Of a stretch of DNA of 64,000 nucleotides, positions 17,436 to 25,994 are shown in pieces. Position numbers and translations under genes: made by a program. The notes beneath the pieces are model-generated. The model saw nothing but the letters and a program-made list of their open reading frames with translations, searched no databases and had not been told where the DNA came from. The DNA is taken from NCBI RefSeq assembly GCF_000402035.1, contig NC_021294.1:1095816-1159815 (forward strand), given 5' to 3'. How positions within the stretch are numbered: position 1 is the first letter of the stretch; each line of letters begins with the position of its first letter. Origin of the DNA: Caballeronia insecticola (GTDB lineage: Bacteria > Pseudomonadota > Gammaproteobacteria > Burkholderiales > Burkholderiaceae).

Positions 17436-18251
17436 ATGTCGACGCTCGCACTCACGGCTCCATCGCTGCTGCGTTCACGCGGCGCGCGCGCAATCGTGCA
17501 GTGGGCGTCGCTCGCGTTCTGCCTGCTGCTCTGGCACTTCGCGACGACGCGTCACTGGAACCTCGGCATCGTGACCTTCGAGAACGTGCCTACGCCCGCC
17601 GATACGCTCGCGGCTATCGTCGATCTCGCGCATTCGCCGAAGCTCTTCTCGGACCTGGCGAGCAGCCTGCGACGCATCGCGGCGGGTTATGTCGCCGCGG
17701 CTTCGAGCGGCATTGCGTTGGGGCTCGCCATCGGACGTTCGCAGTGGACGCGTCTCGCGCTGCTCACGCCGCTCGAAGTATTGCGGCCGATTCCCGCAGT
17801 CGCGTGGATTCCGCTCGCGATCCTGATGTTCCCTTCGTCGGAGATGTCGATGATCTTCATCACCTTTACCGGCGCGTTCTTTCCGATCCTGCTCGGCACG
17901 ATACACGGCGTCGAAGGTGTCGAGCCGCGGCTCGTGTCGTCGGCGCGCAGCCTCGGTGCGAACGATCGCGTGATCCTTCGCGAAGTGATCCTGCCCGGCG
18001 CGGCGCCCGCCATCGTCACCGGTCTCGCCATCGGCATGGGCACATCGTGGTTCTGTCTCGTCACCGCCGAGATGATCTCGGGTCAGTTCGGCATCGGCTA
18101 TTACACGTGGCAGTCGTACACGGTGCAGCGTTATCCCGAAGTTGTCGTCGGCATGTTGCTGATCGGCTTGCTCGGCATGGGCAGCAGCGCGCTCGTGCGT
18201 ATTGCAGGACGGCGTCTCACGCCGTGGCTCGCCGCAGGGAGACGCCGATGA
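17436..18251 (+). CDS. ABC transporter permease, SsuC/NrtB type, 271 aa
   Basis: Six predicted membrane helices. The cytoplasmic coupling loop, EPRLVSSARSLGANDRVILR followed by EVILPGAAPAIVTGL, is the EAA motif that contacts the ATPase. I take the ATG at 17436 (MSTLALTAPS), which follows GAGGCAG; an upstream ATG at 17415 lies inside the previous gene. The 3' end overlaps the ATPase gene by 4 bases. Confidence 0.92.
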   Translation: MSTLALTAPSLLRSRGARAIVQWASLAFCLLLWHFATTRHWNLGIVTFENVPTPADTLAAIVDLAHSPKLFSDLASSLRRIAAGYVAAASSGIALGLAIGRSQWTRLALLTPLEVLRPIPAVAWIPLAILMFPSSEMSMIFITFTGAFFPILLGTIHGVEGVEPRLVSSARSLGANDRVILREVILPGAAPAIVTGLAIGMGTSWFCLVTAEMISGQFGIGYYTWQSYTVQRYPEVVVGMLLIGLLGMGSSALVRIAGRRLTPWLAAGRRR

Positions 18252-19117
18252 ATCCGCGCAACATTCGAACGAGCGCGGGCCGCATCGCTCTCGAAGCACT
18301 GACGATCACGCTGGGCGAAGGCGCCGACGCGTTCACCGCCGTGCGCGATGTGAACGCGGTCATCGAGCCGGGTGAATTCGTCTGCATTCTCGGGCCGTCG
18401 GGCTGCGGCAAATCGACCTTGCTCAGTGCGCTCGCGGGACATGTCGCTGCCGCAGAAGGCCGCGCCCTGCTCGATGGCGAACGCATAGACAGACCGCATC
18501 CCGAGCGCGGCATGGTGTTTCAGCAGCACACGCTGCTGCCGTGGCGCAAGACGCTCGACAACGTCGCATTCGGCTTGAAGATGCAGGGCATCGGCCGACG
18601 CGAGCGGCATCGTCGCGCTCAGGCGTTGCTCGAACGTGTCGGGCTCGGTGCGTTCGCGCACAGCTATCCCGCGCAATTGTCCGGTGGCATGCAGCAGCGC
18701 GCCGAGATCGCGCGTGCCATGCTCAACGAGCCTCGCATCCTGTTGATGGACGAGCCGTTCGGCGCGCTCGACGCTCAAACGCGCGCGATGATGCAGGCGC
18801 TGCTGCTCGATGTCTGGAGCGAGCGGCGGCCGACGGTCGTGTTCGTCACGCATGACATCGACGAAGCCTTGTTTCTTGCTGACCGCATTCTCGTGATGAG
18901 TCAGAGCCCCGGCACGGTGCTCGAAGAACTGCGCGTGCCGTTCGCGCGGCCGCGCGAGCGAAGCGAAACGCGCGATCTCGTCACGGAGCCTGCGTTCGTC
19001 GCGCTGAAGCGCCGCTGCCTCGCGCTGCTCAGGCATCGACATGCCGTAACGCCCGCCACGTTGCGCGACGCGCCGGCGAGCATCGACATCACTCACACCG
19101 CTCAGACCGCTTCATGA
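18248..19117 (+). CDS. ABC transporter ATP-binding protein, SsuB/TauB type, 289 aa
   Basis: All ABC ATPase motifs are present: Walker A GPSGCGKST, Q-loop FQQHTLLPW, signature LSGGMQQR, Walker B ILLMDEPFGALD and H-loop FVTHDIDEA. It powers the importer formed with the adjacent permease and binding protein. It overlaps both neighbours by 4 bases (ATGA), so translation is coupled, including to the HEAT-repeat gene downstream. Confidence 0.94.
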   Translation: MNPRNIRTSAGRIALEALTITLGEGADAFTAVRDVNAVIEPGEFVCILGPSGCGKSTLLSALAGHVAAAEGRALLDGERIDRPHPERGMVFQQHTLLPWRKTLDNVAFGLKMQGIGRRERHRRAQALLERVGLGAFAHSYPAQLSGGMQQRAEIARAMLNEPRILLMDEPFGALDAQTRAMMQALLLDVWSERRPTVVFVTHDIDEALFLADRILVMSQSPGTVLEELRVPFARPRERSETRDLVTEPAFVALKRRCLALLRHRHAVTPATLRDAPASIDITHTAQTAS

Positions 19118-20097
19118 CGCATACCAATCCACTATTCGATGACATCGCCGACGACGCCCTCGCCGCCCGCTTCGCCGATACGGACGCCGCCGTGCGTCGC
19201 CTCGCGGTGATCGAAGCCGCCGATCTCGAAGACGAAACGTGGCTGCCCGCGCTCGCGGCCGCGCTGCTCAACGACGCCGACGCCGATGTGCGCCGCACCG
19301 CCGCGCAACGGCTGGGCGCATGGGACACGCACGAAGTCGTCGATGCACTGTGCACGGCACTCGCCGATAGCGACGAAGGCACACGCGATGCCGCGGCCGA
19401 GAGTCTCACGGCATTGAAGGATCCTTCGTCGGGCGAGCGCCTGCTGCCTCGCCTCGCCGACGCGCACACCGACGCGTTCACGCGCGCGGCACTGCTGCGT
19501 GCGCTGCGCGAATTGCGCTTGCCGAATGCGGCGGAACCTGCGCTCGATGCGCTATCGGATGCATCGCCTGTCGTGCGACGCGAAGCGGTCGGCGTGCTCG
19601 GCTGGCTGCGCTATGCGAATGCATTGCCGCAATTGACGCGGCTCGCCCGTGCCGATGAATCGATCGATGTGCGGCATGCAGCCGTTGGCGCACTCGGCTT
19701 CGCCACCGACGACAGCGTGCTCGCCACCTTGCAACACGCCCTCGCCGATAACGAATGGCGCGTGCGCGAAGAGGCGGCGGCAACGCTCGGCAAGCTGCGT
19801 CTTACGGCGGCGCGCAGCGCACTCGAAGACGCGCTCGCCGACGACTACTGGCAGGTCACGCTGCAAGCGGCGCGCGCACTCGGACGTCTGCGCGATGCGG
19901 CGAGCACGCACGCGGTCGCGGAACTGCTGACCTATCCGATCAGCAACGTGCGCAAGGAAGCGGCGCTCGCACTCGGTGAACTGGGCGATACGCAGGCGCT
20001 CGCCGTGCTCGATGCCGCGCTTACCGACGGCGATCCGGAAGTGCGCAAGGCCGCGCGCATCGCGATTGCACAGATCGGTGCGCGGCATGGCTCATGA
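19114..20097 (+). CDS. HEAT-repeat (PBS-lyase-type) protein, 327 aa
   Basis: Almost the whole protein is short helical repeats of about 31 residues. Successive units carry VRREAVGVLGWLR, VRHAAVGALGFA, VREEAAATLGKLR, VTLQAARALGRLR, VRKEAALALGELG and VRKAARIAIAQIG. Such solenoids act as scaffolds or chaperones, for instance in bilin attachment or enzyme assembly. There is no signal peptide, so it is cytoplasmic. Its 4-base overlap with the ABC ATPase makes it the last gene of the operon. I infer a scaffold or maturation role for the flavoprotein/ferredoxin pair; its partner is not shown by sequence. Confidence 0.85.
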   Translation: MTHTNPLFDDIADDALAARFADTDAAVRRLAVIEAADLEDETWLPALAAALLNDADADVRRTAAQRLGAWDTHEVVDALCTALADSDEGTRDAAAESLTALKDPSSGERLLPRLADAHTDAFTRAALLRALRELRLPNAAEPALDALSDASPVVRREAVGVLGWLRYANALPQLTRLARADESIDVRHAAVGALGFATDDSVLATLQHALADNEWRVREEAAATLGKLRLTAARSALEDALADDYWQVTLQAARALGRLRDAASTHAVAELLTYPISNVRKEAALALGELGDTQALAVLDAALTDGDPEVRKAARIAIAQIGARHGS

Positions 20098-20240
20098 GGC
20101 GACTTGGCGCGGCTCGGCGGAGAGTCCGTCTCTGACCCACAGCAACGCGATGGTCGATACGATCGGTCCCGCCGCGAGCAGATAGAACGGCGCGTGATAC
20201 GCGTGCGTCCACTGGAGTTCATCATCCGTGAGAAGCGACG
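20092..20240 (-). pseudogene. C-terminal remnant of an MFS transporter
   Basis: On the complement, in a frame shifted from the Rieske remnant, the sequence reads TDDELQWTHAYHAPFYLLAA, then GPIVSTIALLWVRDGL, and stops. It looks like the last periplasmic loop, final membrane helix and tail of a major-facilitator transporter. Everything before it is missing. The left boundary is the stop; the right boundary is approximate. Confidence 0.45.
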
Positions 20241-20677
20241 AGCTCGCCGGCCTTGCCCGTCGCTTCGCCGGCCGCATGCTCTTCCGCGATGAGCTTCTTC
20301 AGCACGCGGCGCATGTCCATCAGTTCGCGCTCGCCGAGAATCTTCTGCTGTGCCTCGATCATCGGTTTGTCCTGCTCGTTGAACGCGACCTGTTGCCATT
20401 CGCGGACGAGCACATCGGTGGCAGGATCGTCGATCTTGAAGCTGCGCGCATGCGCGTAGGAGTAATGCGTCGAGTATTCGGTCTCGGGCGTGAGCAAATG
20501 CGTGCCGAACGCCTGAATGCCGTCTTCGCGCGGCTTTCCGGTCGGCGTCGCGCCGGCGTTCAGGCGGATGGTCGCGGGCGCATCCCAGCGAATCTCGGTC
20601 CATCGGTCGACGACCAGTTCCGCGTCATCCATGTACTTGCGCATCAGCGGCGGCACATCTCGGCCAGCGCAACGCGC
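20222..20677 (-). pseudogene. C-terminal remnant of a VanA-type Rieske aromatic oxygenase
   Basis: The frame gives RDVPPLMRKYMDDAELVVDR, WTEIRWDAPATIRLNAGA, then LLTPETEYSTHYSYAHARSF and a DKPMIEAQQKILG segment. This is the C-terminal catalytic domain of vanillate-demethylase-like Rieske oxygenases (pattern TPETxxSTHY, then EAQQ). The Rieske cluster and the iron-ligand His/Asp region that should come first are absent; a stop lies just upstream of RDVPP. It is a gene fragment, next to the MFS fragment, probably left by a deletion in an aromatic-catabolism locus. Confidence 0.7.
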
Positions 20678-20700
20678 CTACCATCGCGCGGCACGCCCAT

Positions 20701-20725
20701 AAAAAAACCGCTCCCTCGGGAGCGG
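20701..20725 (-). terminator. Rho-independent terminator of ilvD
   Basis: On the complement, a 7-8 bp stem (CCGCTCCC/GGGAGCGG with a 2-3 base tip) is followed directly by seven T. It lies 35 bases after the ilvD stop. Confidence 0.85.
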
Positions 20726-20759
20726 CTCTATCGCGAGACACGCGAAACGCGTCAGCGCA

Positions 20760-22619
20760 TCAATCATCCAGCAACGACAAATCACGCACCGCGCCCTTGT
20801 CCGCCGACATGACGAGCTTCGCATAAGCCTTCAGCGCCGCCGACACCTTGCGCGGACGCGGCTTCGCCGGCTTCCAACCCTTGGCGTTCTGTTCTTCGCG
20901 ACGCCGCGCCAGCTCTTCGTCGCTCAGCAACACGTCGATGGTGCGATTCGGAATATCGATGCGAATCCTGTCGCCATCGCGCACGAGGCCGATCGCGCCG
21001 CCCGCTGCCGCTTCCGGCGAGCAGTGCCCGATCGAAAGACCCGACGTGCCGCCCGAGAAGCGGCCGTCCGTCAGCAGCGCGCAAGCCTTGCCCAGTCCCT
21101 TCGACTTGATGTAACTCGTCGGATAGAGCATTTCCTGCATGCCGGGGCCGCCCTTCGGACCTTCGTAGCGCACGATCACGACGTCGCCCGCCTTCACCTT
21201 GCCCGCCAGAATGTTTTCGACGGCTTCATCCTGCGACTCGGTGACATGCGCCGAGCCTTCGAACACGAGAATGCTCTCGTCGACGCCCGCCGTCTTCACG
21301 ACACAGCCATCGCGCGCGATGTTGCCCGTCAGCACGGCGAGGCCGCCTTCCTTCGAGAACGCGTGCTCGTACGAGCGGATGCAGCCCTCGGCGCGATCGG
21401 TGTCGAGGCTCGGCCAGCGCGTGTTCTGGCTGAACGCCGTCTGCGTCGGGATACCGGCGGGACCGGCCATGTAGAAGGTCCGCACGGCCGGGTCGTCGGT
21501 GCGCCCGACGTCCCACTGATCGAGCGCGTCTTTCAGCGTGGGCGCGTGCACCGTCGGCACGTCCGTGTGCAGCTTGCCCGCGCGATCCAGTTCGCCGAGG
21601 ATCGCCATGATGCCGCCCGCGCGATGCACGTCTTCGATGTGGTACTTGTTCGTGTTCGGTGCGACCTTGCACAATTGCGGCACGGTGCGCGACAGGCGGT
21701 CGATGTCGTCCATCGTGAAGTCGATGCCCGCTTCCCGTGCGATCGCCAGCAAATGCAGAATGGTGTTGGTCGAGCCGCCCATCGCGATATCCAGCGTCAT
21801 CGCGTTCTCGAAGGCCTTGAAGCCCACCGAACGCGGCAGCACGCTCGCGTCTTCCTGCTCGTAATAGCGTCGCGCCAATTCGACGATGCCGCGCCCCGCG
21901 CGCTTGAAAAGCTGCTCGCGATCCGCGTGCGTCGCGACGACCGTACCGTTGCCGGGCAGCGAGAGGCCGAGCGCTTCGGTGAGGCAGTTCATCGAGTTGG
22001 CCGTGAACATGCCCGAGCACGAGCCGCACGTCGGGCACGCGGAACGCTCGACTTCGGCCACTTCGGCGTCGGTGTATTTGTCGTCGGCGGCGATCACCAT
22101 GGCGTCCACGAGATCGAGCTTCTTGAACTCCATCGCCTTCGTGACGGGATTCGCGAGGCGCGTCTTGCCCGCTTCCATCGGGCCGCCGGAGACGAAGATC
22201 ACCGGAATGTCGAGGCGCATCGCGGCCATCAGCATGCCGGGCGTGATCTTGTCGCAGTTGGAGATGCAGACCATGGCGTCGGCGCAATGCGCGTTCACCA
22301 TGTACTCGACCGAATCCGCGATGATGTCGCGGCTCGGCAGCGAATACAGCATGCCGTCATGCCCCATGGCGATGCCGTCATCGACGGCGATCGTGTTGAA
22401 TTCCTTGGCCACGCCGCCCGCGGCTTCGATCTCGCGCGCGACGAGCTGGCCGAGATCCTTCAGGTGCACGTGACCCGGCACGAACTGGGTGAACGAATTG
22501 ACCACCGCGATGATCGGCTTCGAGAAATCTTCGTCTTTCATGCCGGTGGCGCGCCAGAGGGAGCGCGCCCCCGCCATGTTGCGGCCGGCGGTGGAGGTTT
22601 TGGAACGGTATGTGGGCAT
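20760..22619 (-). CDS. ilvD: dihydroxy-acid dehydratase, 619 aa
   Basis: The third step of branched-chain amino acid synthesis: dehydration of dihydroxyvalerate or dihydroxymethylvalerate to the keto acid. Cluster cysteines appear in [12 protein letters not shown] and [18 protein letters not shown]. The N-terminus [20 protein letters not shown] matches E. coli-type IlvD, which fixes the start at 22619 although the frame is open 14 codons further. The length agrees with the E. coli enzyme (616). It appears monocistronic, with its own terminator. Confidence 0.97.
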   Translation of the reverse strand: MPTYRSKTSTAGRNMAGARSLWRATGMKDEDFSKPIIAVVNSFTQFVPGHVHLKDLGQLVAREIEAAGGVAKEFNTIAVDDGIAMGHDGMLYSLPSRDIIADSVEYMVNAHCADAMVCISNCDKITPGMLMAAMRLDIPVIFVSGGPMEAGKTRLANPVTKAMEFKKLDLVDAMVIAADDKYTDAEVAEVERSACPTCGSCSGMFTANSMNCLTEALGLSLPGNGTVVATHADREQLFKRAGRGIVELARRYYEQEDASVLPRSVGFKAFENAMTLDIAMGGSTNTILHLLAIAREAGIDFTMDDIDRLSRTVPQLCKVAPNTNKYHIEDVHRAGGIMAILGELDRAGKLHTDVPTVHAPTLKDALDQWDVGRTDDPAVRTFYMAGPAGIPTQTAFSQNTRWPSLDTDRAEGCIRSYEHAFSKEGGLAVLTGNIARDGCVVKTAGVDESILVFEGSAHVTESQDEAVENILAGKVKAGDVVIVRYEGPKGGPGMQEMLYPTSYIKSKGLGKACALLTDGRFSGGTSGLSIGHCSPEAAAGGAIGLVRDGDRIRIDIPNRTIDVLLSDEELARRREEQNAKGWKPAKPRPRKVSAALKAYAKLVMSADKGAVRDLSLLDD

Positions 22620-22783
22620 CGTGGATTGCTCTGGAAATATCGCGAAGGAGAAGCGGGCCACGAGGATAAAGGCCCTTTTACGCCCGCGCGACGGCCTCTT
22701 GAGCTGCGCCCGGGCAAAAGCGCGATTATCCCACAGCGCCTGCGAGCGGGCTTTGCGGCCGAAGTACGCGCTTAAGAAACGAT

Positions 22784-23650
22784 TTACGCAGACGGATCGC
22801 CGATCCTCGTCGCGGAAAATTCGACCGGCAGCGCGCGCTTGTGCCGCGTCGCCGTGTGGAAACGGCGAATCGTGGCGAGCACGTGATCGCTTACGTCGCG
22901 GCCTTCGAGAAAGTCGTCGATGTCGTCGTAGGTGATGCCGTAGCTGTCTTCGTCCGGACGCTGTGGCGTGAGTGTTTCGAGGTCCGCCGTCGGGACCTTC
23001 ATGACGAGGCTTTCCGGCGCGCCCATCGAACGCGCCAGTGCGCGCACGCGGCGTTTCGTGAGCCCGGACAAGGGCAGAATGTCCGCGCCGCCATCGCCGT
23101 ATTTCGTGAAGAAGCCCATCAGCGATTCGGCCGCATGGTCGGTGCCGATCACCACGCCCGCCCGTGCGCCCGCGACGGCGTATTGCGCGATCATCCGCTC
23201 GCGCGCCTTGATGTTGCCGAGCACGAAGTCTTCTTGTGATTCGTCGGCGTAATGCGCGCCGGCGTGTTTGAGCGCGGCGAGCATGGCGTCGGATGCGCCT
23301 TCGATGTTGACGTCGAGCATCTCGTCCGGACGCACGAAGTCGAGCGCGAGCCGTGCGTCTTCTTCATCGCGCTGGGTGCCGTAGGGCAATCTGAGCGCGA
23401 CGAAATGCGCTTCGTAGCCGCGCGCGCGAAGCCGCTCGACGCTCAATTGCGCGAGCCGCCCCGCCGTCGATGAGTCGACGCCGCCGCTAATGCCCAGCAC
23501 GTACGTGCGAAGCCCTTGCGATTCGAGATATCCGCTCAGGAATTCGATGCGTTGCTCGCGTTCGGCATCGACATCGAAAGCCTGCGAGACGCCGAGCGCG
23601 CGAATCACTTGCGCCTGCCAGGCGCGCCGTGCGAGTGTGTCATCGGCCAT
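22784..23650 (-). CDS. nadE: ammonia-dependent NAD synthetase, 288 aa
   Basis: It converts deamido-NAD to NAD with ATP and ammonia in the cytoplasm. The PP-loop SGGVDSST follows YVLGI, and the lower part has [20 protein letters not shown] and [18 protein letters not shown], both signature stretches of NadE. There is no glutaminase domain, and the length matches the E. coli enzyme. It is divergent from the DUF3597 gene. Confidence 0.96.
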   Translation of the reverse strand: MADDTLARRAWQAQVIRALGVSQAFDVDAEREQRIEFLSGYLESQGLRTYVLGISGGVDSSTAGRLAQLSVERLRARGYEAHFVALRLPYGTQRDEEDARLALDFVRPDEMLDVNIEGASDAMLAALKHAGAHYADESQEDFVLGNIKARERMIAQYAVAGARAGVVIGTDHAAESLMGFFTKYGDGGADILPLSGLTKRRVRALARSMGAPESLVMKVPTADLETLTPQRPDEDSYGITYDDIDDFLEGRDVSDHVLATIRRFHTATRHKRALPVEFSATRIGDPSA

Positions 23651-23736
23651 GGTTTCTCCGTGAACGTGTATGGCCGACGAAGCGTCGCCGGCACGGCGAT
23701 TGCGTCTGCAAGAGGCCTAACCAACAGGAGGCGATT

Positions 23737-24150
23737 ATGAGCATCTTTTCATCGATAGTGAGCAAGATTTTCGGGCACCACGACAGTGCGGCAGCGGCCG
23801 ACGCAGGCGCAAGTCAGCCGGCGGCGGCACCGGCGGCACCGGCGCCCGCATCGACGCCAACATCGACGCCCGCGGGGTCCGCCGCGCCGAAAGAGCCGGT
23901 GGATGTCGAAGCCGTGCTGACGCAAATGCAGGCGAGTCACGGCGAGCAGCTTAACTGGCGCACGTCTATCGTCGATTTGATGAAACTGCTGGGCCTCGAT
24001 AGCAGCTTGGCTGCGCGCAAGGAGCTCGCGTCGGAACTGCACTACAGCGGCAACACGGAAGACTCGGCCGCGATGAACATCTGGCTGCACAAGCAGGTGA
24101 TGCAAAAGCTCGCGGAGAATGGCGGGAAGGTGCCGGATGAGTTGAAGTAG
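23737..24150 (+). CDS. DUF3597-family protein, 137 aa
   Basis: A short N-terminal segment (MSIFSSIVSKIFGHH) and a low-complexity Ala/Pro/Thr linker (about residues 20-50) precede the conserved domain: VDVEAVLTQMQASHGEQLNW, SIVDLMKLLGLDSSLAARKE and ENGGKVPDELK. The domain resembles that of an E. coli protein of unknown role. A CAGGAGG site lies before the ATG. It is divergent from nadE. Confidence 0.85.
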   Translation: MSIFSSIVSKIFGHHDSAAAADAGASQPAAAPAAPAPASTPTSTPAGSAAPKEPVDVEAVLTQMQASHGEQLNWRTSIVDLMKLLGLDSSLAARKELASELHYSGNTEDSAAMNIWLHKQVMQKLAENGGKVPDELK

Positions 24151-24168
24151 GGGGTTGGGGGTTGGGGG
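24150..24168. repeat. three G5 tracts in a GGGGGTT repeat
   Basis: Three GGGGG runs separated by TT follow at once on the stop of the DUF3597 gene. A fourth tract is lacking, so an intramolecular quadruplex is doubtful. Confidence 0.5.
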
Positions 24169-24433
24169 TGCGTCGGCTTCCTTGTTCTTCTCGCAAAACG
24201 GGCGGTGCGGATTGCACCTGCTTGCTGGAGCTTCGGCAATCCGGGAGCATGCCCGAATCAAATCTCTCTTACGACATCGAGCGCCTGCGTGGCGCTCATC
24301 CGATGTTGCCCGCCCGACGTCGCGCGGGGTCCTTCCAGACATACGGATCGCATCGGGGCGCAAGGCAGGCCTCAAGTCCTTTCGATTATTGCCGTTATCC
24401 ATTGAAAGAGTCACTACAACCAAGCGGATGGCA

Positions 24434-24838
24434 ATGATCAAAGAGTAGGTTCTGTGCGGCGCAATCGCTGCGTTTTCGACCGTTGGAATCGCCGCAGGAA
24501 AATGGACGAAGGTCGGTACGACCGAAACCGCCGATTTCTTCATCGACGAGACTTCGATTTATCGCGCCGGAGATATTTCTCGCGACTGGATCAAGATGGC
24601 CGTGAAGAGGAAGGACCTGAAGATGGTCGGCAAGCAAGTCGCCTACACACCCACGCACTACGTTTACAACTGCTGCTCGCGTCGATTCACCAAGGGCACG
24701 ATGGTCGTGTACGACAAGTCAGGAAGCTCGCTTGGATCAGATCCCGCATCGGGCCCGACTGAAGACGTGGTGCGGGGCTCGATGTCGGACACCCAGATGA
24801 AGATTGCATGCGGCATGTCAGCTTCCGCGTCAAACTGA
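24434..24838 (+). pseudogene. surface-adhesin-E-like exported protein, interrupted by an in-frame amber codon
   Basis: The frame starts ATG ATC AAA GAG and then meets TAG at 24446-24448. After it the same frame reads VLCGAIAAFSTVGIAAG, a signal-peptide core, and continues WTKVGTTETADFFIDETSIY, RDWIKMAVKRKDL, HYVYNCCSRRFTKGTMVVYD and on to the stop at 24838. The order W-x-x-V..FF.D..SI..WIKM is that of the surface-adhesin protein E family. The amber codon falls where the basic start of the signal peptide joins its core. Either the gene is inactivated, or translation begins at a rare CTG at 24452 and yields a signal lacking its basic start. Confidence 0.6.
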
Positions 24839-25178
24839 GCGCCCCTCGGATTGAGCATGCGAAGCGCCTGAATGTTGTTCGGCTCATTCACGCTATTGCC
24901 CGGCTTATATCGCCGGGCTTGCGTACTGATCTCGGCGCCTCATGCTCTAGCGAGCTTCCAATTTTTGGAGCAAGCGCCATTGCTGGGGCTGCAACGGCAG
25001 GTCTCAAGGTAATAAGCACTGCGATCAATATCGACGAGCGCGGAGAGCAGATGAGGTTTGACGCACTCCGGCGCCGTTGACGGATACTAAATCTCATCGG
25101 CATGAGGCTGATCCGACACAGCGCAGAACAGCATGACGCAAACTACGCCGATCGCAAATCGCTCGTAAAACCCATGGC
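24839..25178. other. 340-base gap, no confident gene
   Basis: A plus-strand frame ending at 25080 contains protein-like text (ELPIFGASAIAGAATAGLKV, then STAINIDERGEQMRFDAL), but it has no clear start or family. It may be a fragment. I see no hairpin or repeat before the tRNA gene. Confidence 0.3.
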
Positions 25179-25270
25179 GGAAGGCAGCCGGAGTCGAACC
25201 GACCAGAGGGTGTCTGACACCCCCTACTGGGTTTGAAGCCCAGCCGCACCACCGGATGCGGATGCCTTCC
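25179..25270 (-). tRNA. selC: selenocysteine tRNA (anticodon TCA)
   Basis: Read on the complement it starts GGAAGGCATCCGCATCCGGT. It has an 8-bp acceptor stem (GGAAGGCA with TGCCTTCC), the anticodon arm CTGGGCTTCAAACCCAG with anticodon TCA, a long variable arm (GGGGGTGTCAGACACCCTC) and the T arm GGTTCGACTCC. At 92 bases with an 8-bp acceptor and long variable arm, it fits bacterial tRNA-Sec. The CCA end is not encoded. It lies downstream of the selAB genes that use its product. Confidence 0.97.
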
Positions 25271-25339
25271 TCGAATCCAACACAGGCCTCCGATTATATC
25301 GACGCCCGCCCACGCATCATCCACGTACAAGCGAAAACC

Positions 25340-25963
25340 TCACCGCCCTTCATCCCGCACTCGCCCGCGCGGCTGCCGTCTCCGCATCAGCCGATACGCG
25401 CAGTACAGCAACGCCACCACCACCAGCAAATCGACCACCGTCGCCCCGTGCGCCTGCAATTCGAGCAGCACGAAATGCAATTGCCGCTCGAACAACGCGC
25501 CGCCCAGCAGCCAGAACGTCGCCCACGCGACGATTCCCGCCGTGTCCCAAAAGAAAAACGCAAGCACCGCGATCTGCGTCGTGCCCATCAGCGGCGGTGT
25601 GACGAGCCCGAGCCCCGGCACGAACTTCGACAACGCCACGATCGGCGCGCCATGCCGCTCGAACAATTCGCCGGTCGTGCGCATGCCCGTATCGACGGCA
25701 TACGATCTGCGCGAAAGCGCCGCCACGAGCCTGCGTCCGTACACGCGCCCGGCCGAGAACCAGACGCTGTCGCCGAGCAGCGCGCCGCACACCGCCGCAA
25801 ACAGCACATGCGCAAACGATAGATGCCCGCTCGCCACCGCCGTGCCCGCAAACACCAGCAGCGGCGCAGAAGGCAGCGGCACGCCCAGCCGCGTGAGCAG
25901 CACGTTCGCGAACACGGCCGCGCCGCCCCACTGCACGATCGCCGACGGCGGTATATGAATCAA
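25340..25963 (-). CDS. DedA-family membrane protein, 207 aa
   Basis: About five hydrophobic segments with the DedA/VTT core: GVPLPSAPLLVFAGTA, ALLGDSVWFSAGRVYGRRLV, then FVPGLGLVTPPLMGTTQIAV. DedA proteins are inner-membrane lipid scramblases or flippases that support envelope integrity. It lies 31 bases downstream of a second DedA-containing gene and upstream of selC, all in one direction. A specific role in selenium metabolism is not indicated. Confidence 0.85.
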   Translation of the reverse strand: MIHIPPSAIVQWGGAAVFANVLLTRLGVPLPSAPLLVFAGTAVASGHLSFAHVLFAAVCGALLGDSVWFSAGRVYGRRLVAALSRRSYAVDTGMRTTGELFERHGAPIVALSKFVPGLGLVTPPLMGTTQIAVLAFFFWDTAGIVAWATFWLLGGALFERQLHFVLLELQAHGATVVDLLVVVALLYCAYRLMRRRQPRGRVRDEGR

Positions 25964-25994
25964 GCAGCACCTCGCGATCGTTGGCTACGATGCG

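Noticed and set aside
24150..24168. G-quadruplex
   Set aside because: Only three G5 tracts are present; a fourth is needed for a simple intramolecular quadruplex.
24155..24448. 97-codon frame ending at the amber codon of the adhesin-like gene
   Set aside because: Apart from its last codons (MIKE), the translation is not protein-like and lacks a ribosome-binding site; it simply ends at the same TAG.
25179..25270. Integrated element at the tRNA gene
   Set aside because: I see no integrase, no phage gene and no repeated tRNA end next to selC.
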